From: Planctomycetota bacterium
GTDB taxonomy: Bacteria > Planctomycetota > Brocadiia > SM23-32
Reading direction: 5' to 3'
Assembly: GCA_030628375.1 (NCBI GenBank)
Contig: DAOVRD010000006.1
Span: 1 to 32,018, forward strand
DNA: 32,018 nucleotides
A program made the translations under genes and the position numbers. Positions 24,412-31,363 of this stretch are shown one piece after another. The notes under the pieces were generated by a model. The model was not told the DNA's origin, did no database searches, and was given only the letters and a program-made list of their open reading frames with translations. Numbering within the stretch: position 1 is the first letter of the stretch; each line of letters opens with the position of its first letter.

Positions 24412-25481
24412 GTTACCGGTCGCCTGGGCTTCCTTTTCCTCAACACGAAGGCAAGGATCTCGGCCACAGCGTAGAAGAGGTTGGCGGGTATCTCCGCTCC
24501 CACCTCGACGGTCTCATAGAGGGTCCGGGCCAGTTCTTTGCGCTCGATAAGGGGCACGTCGTGCTCACGGGCGATCTTCCTTATTCTCTCGGCCAGGTAG
24601 TTCCTTCCCTTGGCTACGACCGTGGGGGCGGACATGGCGTCTTCGTCCCATTTGAGCGCCACCGCGATCTGCGTGGGGTTGGAGACGACAACGGTGGCTT
24701 CGGGCACGGCCTGCATCATGCGGCTTTGCGCGACGGCGCGGCGTCTCTGCGCCTGACGCGTCCTGATCTGGGGATCGCCCTCATCGCGCTTCCGCTCATC
24801 TCTGACTTCCTGCTTCGTCATCATGAGCTGTTTCTCGTGTTGCCATCGCTGGTAGGCGTAGTCCAGGACGGCCACGGCCATCATGGCGACAGAGACCTGC
24901 AGCATCAGCGAAAGACACAGACGACGGCTCGCGTCAAGGATGCCCCAGGCGCTCTTGCCCACCAAAGCAACGATCCAGCTCAGCCGGCTGCGCACCAGGA
25001 AGTAAGCAATCAACACGATCACTGTGAGCTTAACAACCGCCACCAGAAAACGCATCACTGCGGAGAGCGAGAACAGGTTCTTCACACCCCGAATCGGGTC
25101 AATGAGGCTCAAGTTCGGCAGGATGCGTTTGGGCACCACCATGATGCCGGTCTGCATCACCGAGCACAGCAGGCCCACGCAGCCCACAAGGATCATCAGC
25201 GGCAGCACGACCTTGATCAGGACGCCGACGGTCTCGGAAACGGCGTTCAGCACGCCCTCCTGCGTAACAGTAAGGGCGCCCAGGTTGCCGAGCCTCCCCG
25301 CCATGTAGCCGGTGAGGTGCGGAAAAGTGTAGCCGCCAAACAGGACAAGGGCCCCCACACCTGCCAGAAGCACCAGCGCGTTGTTCACCTCCGCGCTCTG
25401 GGCGACGGTGCCCTGCTCACGCGCCCGTCGGCGTCTTCTTTGGGTCGGTTTCTCGGTCTTCTGCTGGGCGTTAGGTGGCAT
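24408..25481 (-). CDS. flhB: Flagellar export specificity switch protein FlhB
   Basis: FlhB switches export from rod and hook to filament substrates after self-cleavage. The 357-aa protein begins with a basic soluble tail (KTEKPTQRRRRRAREQG). It has four transmembrane helices and a cytoplasmic domain with VVVSNPTQIAVALKW. The cleavage motif is N268-P269-T270-Q271, where E. coli has NPTH; the essential Asn-Pro pair is kept. YETVEVGAEIPANLFYAVAE near the end is typical. It starts 20 nt after fliR and overlaps flhA. Its partner FliK is encoded in the next block. Confidence 0.97.
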   Translation of the reverse strand: MPPNAQQKTEKPTQRRRRRAREQGTVAQSAEVNNALVLLAGVGALVLFGGYTFPHLTGYMAGRLGNLGALTVTQEGVLNAVSETVGVLIKVVLPLMILVGCVGLLCSVMQTGIMVVPKRILPNLSLIDPIRGVKNLFSLSAVMRFLVAVVKLTVIVLIAYFLVRSRLSWIVALVGKSAWGILDASRRLCLSLMLQVSVAMMAVAVLDYAYQRWQHEKQLMMTKQEVRDERKRDEGDPQIRTRQAQRRRAVAQSRMMQAVPEATVVVSNPTQIAVALKWDEDAMSAPTVVAKGRNYLAERIRKIAREHDVPLIERKELARTLYETVEVGAEIPANLFYAVAEILAFVLRKRKPRRPVT

Positions 25482-25501
25482 AGGGAACTCGTTCCTTCAG
25501 T

Positions 25502-26263
25502 CTAACCGCCGGCGCTCACGCCCCAGATGAACTGAATCGTCGCCCGCGTCACATCGCTGCTGCAGTGCACAAGCACGGGCATGAAAAGCGTCAGCCCGAT
25601 AAGGCCTACACCGATCCGCAGCGGAAAGCCGAGGACCAATATATTGACCTCGGGCACGAGCCGGGCCATGATGGCCATTACAATGCTGACCATGAAAGTG
25701 AGCAGAAGGAGCGGCGCAGCCAGTTGCAGAGCGATGAGGAAGCTGCTGGCAGCCGCCGTCACGCTGACGGCTTTCAGGAAATCCGCCGACAGAAATGCGC
25801 CCAACGGCCATCGGCCGAAGCTGTCGCGCACCGCTGCGATCATGAGATGATGGCCGGATACCGAGAAGAACACCAGCACTCCCACCAGTTCGCAGAAATT
25901 GCCGATGGGGGTCGCCTCGACGCCGCTGACCGGGTCGGCCGTTATTGCCAGGGCCATCCCCATCTGGCGCCCCACAAGCTCGCCCGTCATTCTGAGGGAG
26001 GAGAACACGATGTGCGCACTCACCCCCATCAGGCAGCCCAGCAGCGCTTCCGCCGCCACGTACAGGAAAAGCCGCGCGGGCGTCCACACCCCGGCCGGCA
26101 TGCGGGCACCACAGACCGGGAAGATGGCCAACGAAAGGACCAATACGACCAGAGCCTTGATGACGGCGGGCGCCTTGCCACGTCCCAGCACCGGCAGAAA
26201 TGTGAATATGCATCCCACCCTGACAAGAACCAGAAAGAACAGCATCAGGCCGCCCAAGGTCAT
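25502..26263 (-). CDS. fliR: Flagellar export gate protein FliR
   Basis: FliR is part of the FliPQR export channel. The 253-aa membrane protein has about six hydrophobic segments and the family motifs VRVGCIFTFLPVLGRGKAPA near the start and GRQMGMALAITADPVSGVEA. Toward the end it has LVPEVNILVLGFPLRIGVGL, which is strongly diagnostic. Length is typical. The ATG lies 3 nt after the fliQ stop with GGAG upstream. Confidence 0.96.
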   Translation of the reverse strand: MTLGGLMLFFLVLVRVGCIFTFLPVLGRGKAPAVIKALVVLVLSLAIFPVCGARMPAGVWTPARLFLYVAAEALLGCLMGVSAHIVFSSLRMTGELVGRQMGMALAITADPVSGVEATPIGNFCELVGVLVFFSVSGHHLMIAAVRDSFGRWPLGAFLSADFLKAVSVTAAASSFLIALQLAAPLLLLTFMVSIVMAIMARLVPEVNILVLGFPLRIGVGLIGLTLFMPVLVHCSSDVTRATIQFIWGVSAGG

Positions 26264-26266
26264 CCT

Positions 26267-26542
26267 TCACGCTCCGTAGAACCGCATCCACTGCAACACG
26301 TTCGTGGTGTAGGACACCACGACCTTCAGCATCCAGGGAAGCAACCAGAGCAGCACACCGACCACTGCGAGGATCTTCGGGATCATCGTCAGCGTCATTT
26401 CGCGGATGGAGGTCACCGCCTGGAAAACGGCCACAGTGAGTCCGACCACCAGGCCCGCCAGAAGCAACGGTCCGACGACCATCAGCCCCGTGATCAACAT
26501 CCTGCGGGCCATGAACAGCACCATCTGCTGCGTCACGGTCAC
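26267..26542 (-). CDS. fliQ: Flagellar export gate protein FliQ
   Basis: FliQ is the small helical-hairpin subunit of the export channel. The 91-aa sequence has two transmembrane helices with GPLLLAGLVVGLTVAVFQAV and SIREMTLTMIPKILAVVGV, the classic FliQ core. The GTG start overlaps the fliP stop (GTGA). Length and position between fliP and fliR match the family exactly. Confidence 0.96.
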   Translation of the reverse strand: MTVTQQMVLFMARRMLITGLMVVGPLLLAGLVVGLTVAVFQAVTSIREMTLTMIPKILAVVGVLLWLLPWMLKVVVSYTTNVLQWMRFYGA

Positions 26543-27318
26543 ACTCCCCCGAAACTGAACACCAGCGACTCAGCCACCAACCGCCAGCCGTCCACCAACA
26601 CGAAGAGCAATATCTTCAAGGGCGCCGAGATCATCACCGGAGGCAGCATGATCATGCCCATTGAGAGCAACACCGACGCCACCACAAGGTCCACCATCAG
26701 AAACGGCAGAAAGAGCACGAAACCGAGTTCAAAGGCCCGTGTCAGCTCGCCGATCACAAAAGCGGGTATCAACACGTAGGTGGGGATATCGGCCTTCGTC
26801 TCCGGCTCCTCGATGCCGCCCATGTCCAGGAAGAAAGCCAGGTCGCTTTCCCGTGTCTGGCCGAACATGAACTCCCTGAGGGGTTGCACGCCCTCTTCGA
26901 TGGCCTCTTCGGCGCCGATGCTCCCCCGAAGGTACGGCTGGATGCCGCGGGCGTTGATTTCCTGCATCGTCGGCGCCATCACAAACAGGGACAAGAACAG
27001 GGCCAGCCCCACTACGACCTGGTTGGGCGGTATATTGCGCGTCGTCAGAGCGCGGCGAATGAAAGCCAGCACGATCACGATGCGCGTGAACGCCGTTGTA
27101 AGCATGAGCATCGCGGGCACGATGCTCAGCAGCGTCAGGAGCAGCAAGATCTTGATCGGCGTGGCAAGTGTGCCCGTGGACTCCGCGTCAATGCGCTGCG
27201 CAAGGCTGCTCATCTGGGACAGCGTGGGCATGCGGTCCGGCGATGGGTCTGCACTGGCCGAGGCGGCGCAAAGGGCCAAAGTGACAAAGACGACCAGGCA
27301 AGTCAGTCTCGCCTTCAC
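26539..27318 (-). CDS. fliP: Flagellar export gate protein FliP
   Basis: FliP forms the core of the export channel. I start it at the GTG at 27318, which overlaps the fliO stop (GTGA). A signal peptide (ending near ASASA|DP) follows at once and the length is the usual 259 aa. Conserved segments are TAFTRIVIVLAFIRRAL, NIPPNQVVVGLALFLSLFVM and IPAFVIGELTRAFELGFVLF, then MGMIMLPPVMISAPLKILLF. Any longer start would read through fliO in another frame. It is followed by fliQ with a 4-nt overlap. Confidence 0.97.
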   Translation of the reverse strand: MKARLTCLVVFVTLALCAASASADPSPDRMPTLSQMSSLAQRIDAESTGTLATPIKILLLLTLLSIVPAMLMLTTAFTRIVIVLAFIRRALTTRNIPPNQVVVGLALFLSLFVMAPTMQEINARGIQPYLRGSIGAEEAIEEGVQPLREFMFGQTRESDLAFFLDMGGIEEPETKADIPTYVLIPAFVIGELTRAFELGFVLFLPFLMVDLVVASVLLSMGMIMLPPVMISAPLKILLFVLVDGWRLVAESLVFSFGGV

Positions 27319-27791
27319 TCCCGAACCCCCACCAGTTTCTTGAACAATGACCGAAAGCCCTCTGTGCCGCCGGAGCCCTGTTCGGCGACAAGTTGCGGGA
27401 GCTCCTCTTCGGCGAACTCCGCCACTCGCGTCACACTGTCCCCCGCAGCGGCCAGCAGGACGATGCGGCCCGCCACCCGAACCAGGTAAAGGTGCAGCTT
27501 GCGCCCCACCATGCGTGCCTCCAGCAGCTCCATGTAGCGTCCCTTCCGGAGCAGCCCGCCCCCGTCCAGCTTCTTGACGACGTAAACACCGACGCAGATA
27601 AGGCCGATGACAAGCATGGTGCCCCCGACCACGCGCACCCAGGGCAGGCCCACGTGGTCGTCCTCCCACTGCCAGTGCAGCGCGGAGGCTTCGTCCGCCG
27701 CCACAGGTTCGGCCAACACCTCAATGGTCGGGGCGAGCGCCAACACGACCGCCAGCGCCAGCCACCATTTCGCTTTCCGCGCATGATGCAT
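27315..27791 (-). CDS. fliO: Flagellar biosynthetic protein FliO
   Basis: FliO helps FliP assemble in the membrane. The protein (158 aa) starts at ATG 27791, with GGAGG 7 nt upstream. It has a cleavable or anchor-like N-terminal hydrophobic segment (residues 9-27) and a second transmembrane helix at about 53-73. The conserved cytoplasmic domain follows, with YMELLEARMVGRKLHLYLVR and GRIVLLAAAGDSVTRVAEF. It is the first gene of the export block and follows a 213-nt gap that holds a sigma-54-type promoter. The stop overlaps fliP. Confidence 0.9.
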   Translation of the reverse strand: MHHARKAKWWLALAVVLALAPTIEVLAEPVAADEASALHWQWEDDHVGLPWVRVVGGTMLVIGLICVGVYVVKKLDGGGLLRKGRYMELLEARMVGRKLHLYLVRVAGRIVLLAAAGDSVTRVAEFAEEELPQLVAEQGSGGTEGFRSLFKKLVGVRE

Positions 27792-27834
27792 TCGAGCCCC
27801 TCCGACAAACACAAAACCGGCCGAGGGAACAAGC

Positions 27835-27848
27835 GCAACAGGCGTACC
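27835..27848 (-). promoter_or_regulatory. Sigma-54 promoter of the fliO export operon
   Basis: The minus strand reads TGGTACG-N4-TTGCG, matching TGGCACG-N4-TTGCW at 10 of 12 defined positions with exact GG-N10-GC spacing. Transcription would start near 27823, about 32 nt before the fliO ATG. It lies in the 213-nt fliN-fliO gap. I find no GGAA-N5-TTCC pair at the expected distance here, unlike the other two promoters. Confidence 0.65.
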
Positions 27849-28004
27849 ACTGGGGGCGGTGGGCGCGAGAAAAGGGGCGGGGATGCGGACGAGATAAATA
27901 CTTGCTCACAAAGCGCTTACAACTGCCGTCGGGGCGAGACCCGATACGCCTGGGAGGGACCCGTGACCTGAGGGGCGAAGGGGCGAACAGAGACGTAGCG
28001 TTTC

Positions 28005-28403
28005 TCAACGTTCGTTAGTTTTGTCAACCTTCTGCTCGGCTCCGCCGAGTCCCCGAATACGCCCGCTGGGGTTGATGACCTCCGTTATGCGCAGGCCGAA
28101 GTTGTTGTCCACGACGACCACTTCGCCCCGGGCGAAACGCACGTCGCGCACGTAGAGGTCCACGGCCTCGCCGGCAGACCGGTCCAACTCCACGACGGAG
28201 CCCGTTCCCAATTGCAGGAGCTCCTGGATTGTCATGGTGGTCCGGCCCAGTTCGGCGGTGACGGGCATGGAGATATCGAGCACCAGGTCAAGACTGAGGC
28301 CCCCGCCGCCTTCTTCGTCCGTCAGTTCGCTGAATCCGGCGGCTTTCGCCTCCACGGGCTGCTCGTTCTGTTCTTTGTCGACTTCGTCGCCTTTCGCGGC
28401 CAT
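28005..28403 (-). CDS. fliN: Flagellar motor switch protein FliN
   Basis: FliN forms the base of the C ring and helps dock the export ATPase. The protein (132 aa) has an acidic, probably flexible N-terminus of about 40 residues. A SpoA domain follows: LDISMPVTAELGRTTMTIQE, LLQLGTGSVVELDRSAGE and VDLYVRDVRFARGEVVVVDN. I prefer ATG 28403, with GGGAG 8 nt upstream. A GTG at 28412 overlapping the fliM stop is also possible. It is the last gene before the 213-nt gap. Confidence 0.95.
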   Translation of the reverse strand: MAAKGDEVDKEQNEQPVEAKAAGFSELTDEEGGGGLSLDLVLDISMPVTAELGRTTMTIQELLQLGTGSVVELDRSAGEAVDLYVRDVRFARGEVVVVDNNFGLRITEVINPSGRIRGLGGAEQKVDKTNER

Positions 28404-28408
28404 CGTTA

Positions 28409-29380
28409 TCACTCCCTCATGATGAGTTTGACCGCGAGTTTCCCACTGGACGTGCCGGGGTATCCGCGGAACTTCACCTTGTCGTTCACCTTCACCTGAA
28501 GAGCATCTCCGATACGCGAGTCGAGCACGATCACGTCGCCCGGTTCCACCTGCACGAGCCTGGCCACCTGGACGTCAGCCGTTCCCAGAAGCACAATCAG
28601 CTCCACGGTCGAGCGCTTCAAGTTCGTGCGCACGGTACTGCCTATGTCCTCGTCGGCGCTGTGGGGCAGGACGTGCTCCAACTGGCCGGTTTCGGGCGGA
28701 AGGGCGCGCACCGCCTCGAAAGGCACAGCCAGCGACACCTGTCCAGATCCGACGTTGCTTTGCATCAGGAAGGAGAACTGCACGAAGTCCTCGCCGCCGG
28801 GGAACAAGTCCACAGTCTGCAAGTCCTGTGCGAAGGATCCCAACCGCACCTCGAACTCGCCGATCCTCTTCCACAGCTCGGGCAAGGGCTTCAAGAACGC
28901 CCGCACAAAACCGGACAAAACCAGGACGTCCAGATCGGTGAACTCAAGGGTGGCGGATTCGCTGGTCCCCACCTGGCCGCCCATCATCCTCTCCAGGGCC
29001 GCTGCGGCGAACTGAGTGTCCATTATCACAGCGCCGCGGTGGGCAAGCGGCTCCATCAGGAAAACGAAGCCCACCACTGCATCCCCCACCTCCTCGAGCA
29101 GGTTCGCCCACTTCATCTGCTCCATACTGACCAGTTGCATCTTGACGTTGCTGCGCAGCAGGCGGGACGCGTAGGTAGTGGCGTTCTGGGCGAGACTCTC
29201 GTTTATTCTTCTCAGTTTCTCCTGCTGGGACTTGTTGAACCGGCTGGGCTGGTGGAAGTCATACCCGTGGACTCGGCGGGCGGGCTCCACCTTCTCGACG
29301 GGCGCATCCTCACCCCTGGTGGCAGCCAGCAAGGCCTCCACCTCGTCCTTGGAGAGCTTGCCATCTTCGGCCGGGCTCAT
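28409..29380 (-). CDS. fliM: Flagellar motor switch protein FliM
   Basis: FliM forms the middle of the C ring and receives the CheY-P signal. The 323-aa protein starts with LSKDEVEALL at residues 9-18, close to the LSQxEIDALL peptide that binds CheY-P. This implies chemotactic control, though no che genes are in the window. The middle domain is at about residues 40-225. The C-terminal SpoA domain (about 240-323) includes RSTVELIVLLGTADVQVARL and FRGYPGTSSGKLAVKL. The ATG overlaps the fliL stop (ATGA). Confidence 0.97.
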   Translation of the reverse strand: MSPAEDGKLSKDEVEALLAATRGEDAPVEKVEPARRVHGYDFHQPSRFNKSQQEKLRRINESLAQNATTYASRLLRSNVKMQLVSMEQMKWANLLEEVGDAVVGFVFLMEPLAHRGAVIMDTQFAAAALERMMGGQVGTSESATLEFTDLDVLVLSGFVRAFLKPLPELWKRIGEFEVRLGSFAQDLQTVDLFPGGEDFVQFSFLMQSNVGSGQVSLAVPFEAVRALPPETGQLEHVLPHSADEDIGSTVRTNLKRSTVELIVLLGTADVQVARLVQVEPGDVIVLDSRIGDALQVKVNDKVKFRGYPGTSSGKLAVKLIMRE

Positions 29381-29880
29381 TGGACGTTGAGCTCCGTGAA
29401 AAGGACGCCCTCGATCTGGTGATCGCCGTACTCGCTCAACACCTTGTTGAAGCCGTCCTGGATGTCTCTACGCAGCCTGGTCAGAGCCGCACCCCCCTTG
29501 ACCTCATCGAGCTGCTTGTCCGACAGGTAGGCCAGGAGCCAATCCTGGAAGACGGCCTTCTTGTCGCCCTCGATCAGATTGCGGATGTCGGCGCTGGATT
29601 CCTTGCCCACCTGAAGGGTGATGTTCACCTTCAAGTAACGCGTCATGCGGCCCTCGTCCAGATTCGCCACGGTGGACCCGAACGGCACGTATTCATACCG
29701 GGCCTGATCGCTCTGCGACGTCTGGGCGCTCACTGGGACCTGGGGCGCCCCTGGCGCCCCGCTGATCAGGCGGGCCACTACCAGTCCCGTGGCTCCAGCG
29801 ACCAAGACGACCGCGGCCACGACAAGCACCACCAAGAGCACACCGCCTGATCTGGGATCACGATGTTTCGCTGGTTTCAC
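29377..29880 (-). CDS. fliL: Flagellar basal body-associated protein FliL
   Basis: FliL is a single-pass inner-membrane protein that surrounds and stabilises the stators. The sequence has a basic N-terminus, a transmembrane helix (LLVVLVVAAVVLVAGATGLV), a Pro/Gln-rich linker and the FliL domain with TVANLDEGRMTRYLKVNIT. The C-terminal IEGVLFTELNVQ is typical. The GTG at 29880 has AAGGAG at 9-nt spacing and I prefer it. An ATG at 29916 (179 aa) without a clear ribosome site is the alternative. Either start overlaps the end of the second motB-like gene, supporting coupled expression with the stators. Confidence 0.92.
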   Translation of the reverse strand: MKPAKHRDPRSGGVLLVVLVVAAVVLVAGATGLVVARLISGAPGAPQVPVSAQTSQSDQARYEYVPFGSTVANLDEGRMTRYLKVNITLQVGKESSADIRNLIEGDKKAVFQDWLLAYLSDKQLDEVKGGAALTRLRRDIQDGFNKVLSEYGDHQIEGVLFTELNVQ

Positions 29881-30667
29881 TTTCTGCTGCTCCTTGCTCT
29901 CTGAACGCACGTACATACGGCTTGGTCAACATAATGTCAACTCTTAGCTGGGTAGCCGGCGGACCCACATGTCCATTCTCCGGAAGCTCCCGACGACAGA
30001 AGCTATAGAACCGCGTGGCAGCAGCTTCGCGCACGATCGGACTCATCTGGTCAACGAGCTTCTGGCGGACACGCTGGGCCGCGGCCAGCGCCCGCCGTGT
30101 CTGCTCCAGTTCTTCGCGGTCGGACCCACGCAGGACGGCCCCAATGCGGATAACGAAGCCTCGCGCCAGGATCAACGGCTGCAGGCGCGGGGCCAGTTCC
30201 TGGCAGAACTTCTCCTGCTCGGGGCCGAACTCCTCCTCCGCGTCAAGGTACGAGAAAGGCGTCGGAAGGGTCACCAGCCAGCCGACACCGTACCTGGGCT
30301 CCTGCACATCAAACTGGTCTTCCAGCGCCTCCAATGCGCGCTGGGCGTCCTCGCGCTCAGCGTCAATCCGGCGCAAGATGGACGGGTCGTCCTGGCCCTC
30401 GGCCGAACGATAGCGCGGACCAACTGCACCGGGAGCGACCCGGCCTCCCGCCCGGTCCCAGATGCCCCCGAGACCAAAGGTCTCCAGGGCCCGCACAAAG
30501 GATCCTTTGCCGGCGTAGAACAGCCCCTTGTGCTGCACCGGGGCAAACGCCTGCAGGATGATGAAGAAAGCCAGCAGCAGCGTCATGATCGAGCAGTAGG
30601 CCATCATGTAGCGCGGCGCGCCCTTTCGCCGCGGCTCCTCTTCTTGCGCGGGGGGGATGGGAGAAAT
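29858..30667 (-). CDS. Second MotB-like stator protein lacking the ion-binding Asp
   Basis: The 269-aa protein is a MotB paralogue directly after motB. Its N-terminal APRYMMAYCSIMTLLLAFF aligns without gaps to SPAWMLTFGDTITLLLTFF of the neighbouring MotB, but Ser26 stands where the essential Asp should be. The periplasmic part (residues 60-269) includes a degenerate OmpA-like region (RIGAVLRGSDREELEQTRRA and later LRVDIMLTKPYV). The ATG at 30607 falls inside the conserved motif, so translation must begin earlier. After the motB stop no ATG, GTG or TTG is available in frame. An ATT at 30667 lies 8 nt after a perfect GGAGG and is my choice. A run of seven C upstream leaves open a sequencing frameshift with a GTG start. 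It may pair with MotB or act as a structural subunit. Confidence 0.82.
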   Translation of the reverse strand: MSPIPPAQEEEPRRKGAPRYMMAYCSIMTLLLAFFIILQAFAPVQHKGLFYAGKGSFVRALETFGLGGIWDRAGGRVAPGAVGPRYRSAEGQDDPSILRRIDAEREDAQRALEALEDQFDVQEPRYGVGWLVTLPTPFSYLDAEEEFGPEQEKFCQELAPRLQPLILARGFVIRIGAVLRGSDREELEQTRRALAAAQRVRQKLVDQMSPIVREAAATRFYSFCRRELPENGHVGPPATQLRVDIMLTKPYVRAFREQGAAESETSETS

Positions 30668-30680
30668 GGCTCACACCTCC
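30665..30680 (-). promoter_or_regulatory. Shine-Dalgarno site pointing to an ATT start codon
   Basis: GGAGG at 30676-30680 on the minus strand lies inside the last codons of motB and is followed after 8 nt by ATT at 30665-30667, in frame with the motB-like gene. The only nearby standard start, a GTG at 30674, is one base from GGAGG and in another frame. Confidence 0.55.
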
Positions 30681-31363
30681 AACATGGTGATCTCGCACAT
30701 GCCCGGCAGCACGGGCGTATCAAGCAATTGAATATTGTCACTCAGGCCGACGTCCTTGCACAGGTCCGAGCTGTGCTGACGCAAGTAATGGACAACCTTC
30801 ATCGCGAAAGCCAGTGATTGGGCCTGCCTTTGGCCCGCCGGCACCTGCTGTGCGGCACTGGCCCGAACCACAATACTGTAGGCCTTGGCCCTCGTCATCT
30901 TGACGATACGGCTCAATATCTCATTTCCGGACCGGTCGAGTTCGGTCCCGACACCGAACAGGTCCACCAGAGCAACGCGTATCACCACTGCGCCTTTCAG
31001 TTGTTTCAGCACCGATATATCTATCTCTTCGGGGTATTTGCGCAGTTCCTCAAGGGGGCTTTCGTGCTCCATCGGCGGGGTTTCGGCACCCTCGGTATCC
31101 AACCGGGCCTCATGGAGGCGGCGCTGTTCCGGAGCCAGGTCGCCCATGCCCGGCTCGCCCGGGAATGCGGACATCTGGCGGCTGCCCCCCATTAACCCCC
31201 GGGCGAAGGCCTGGAAATCCTCCGGGTTCGGCGTGGAGAAGGTCAGCAGCATGAGAAAGAAAGTCAAGAGCAGCGTGATGGTGTCTCCAAAGGTGAGCAT
31301 CCAGGCCGGGGAGCCAGTGCTCCCTTCCGTCTCTTCCGCTGTTTGCTCGTCAGGCATCGTCAT
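30671..31363 (-). CDS. motB: Flagellar motor stator protein MotB
   Basis: MotB anchors the stator and carries the ion-binding Asp. The 230-aa protein has PAWMLTFGDTITLLLTFFLM at residues 19-38, with the critical Asp at residue 27. A flexible linker of about 80 residues and a C-terminal domain follow. In the C-terminal domain the OmpA-type peptidoglycan-binding motifs are hard to find. VVRASAAQQVPAGQRQAQSL stands where a G-H-T-D / N-x-x-LS-x-x-RA pattern is expected. The ATG overlaps the motA stop (ATGA), and the second MotB-like gene follows directly. It could be called MotB or PomB; ion type cannot be told from sequence alone. Confidence 0.9.
   Translation of the reverse strand: MTMPDEQTAEETEGSTGSPAWMLTFGDTITLLLTFFLMLLTFSTPNPEDFQAFARGLMGGSRQMSAFPGEPGMGDLAPEQRRLHEARLDTEGAETPPMEHESPLEELRKYPEEIDISVLKQLKGAVVIRVALVDLFGVGTELDRSGNEILSRIVKMTRAKAYSIVVRASAAQQVPAGQRQAQSLAFAMKVVHYLRQHSSDLCKDVGLSDNIQLLDTPVLPGMCEITMLEV

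Noticed and set aside
27319-27669. Longer N-terminal extension of fliP
   Set aside because: The extension would lie inside fliO in another frame. The GTG at 27318 gives a normal signal peptide and family length.
27895-27930. Sigma-70-like TTGTAA / TATTTA pair in the fliN-fliO gap
   Set aside because: It matches only 4 of 6 and 3 of 6 positions with 16-bp spacing. The sigma-54-type element downstream is much stronger and better placed.
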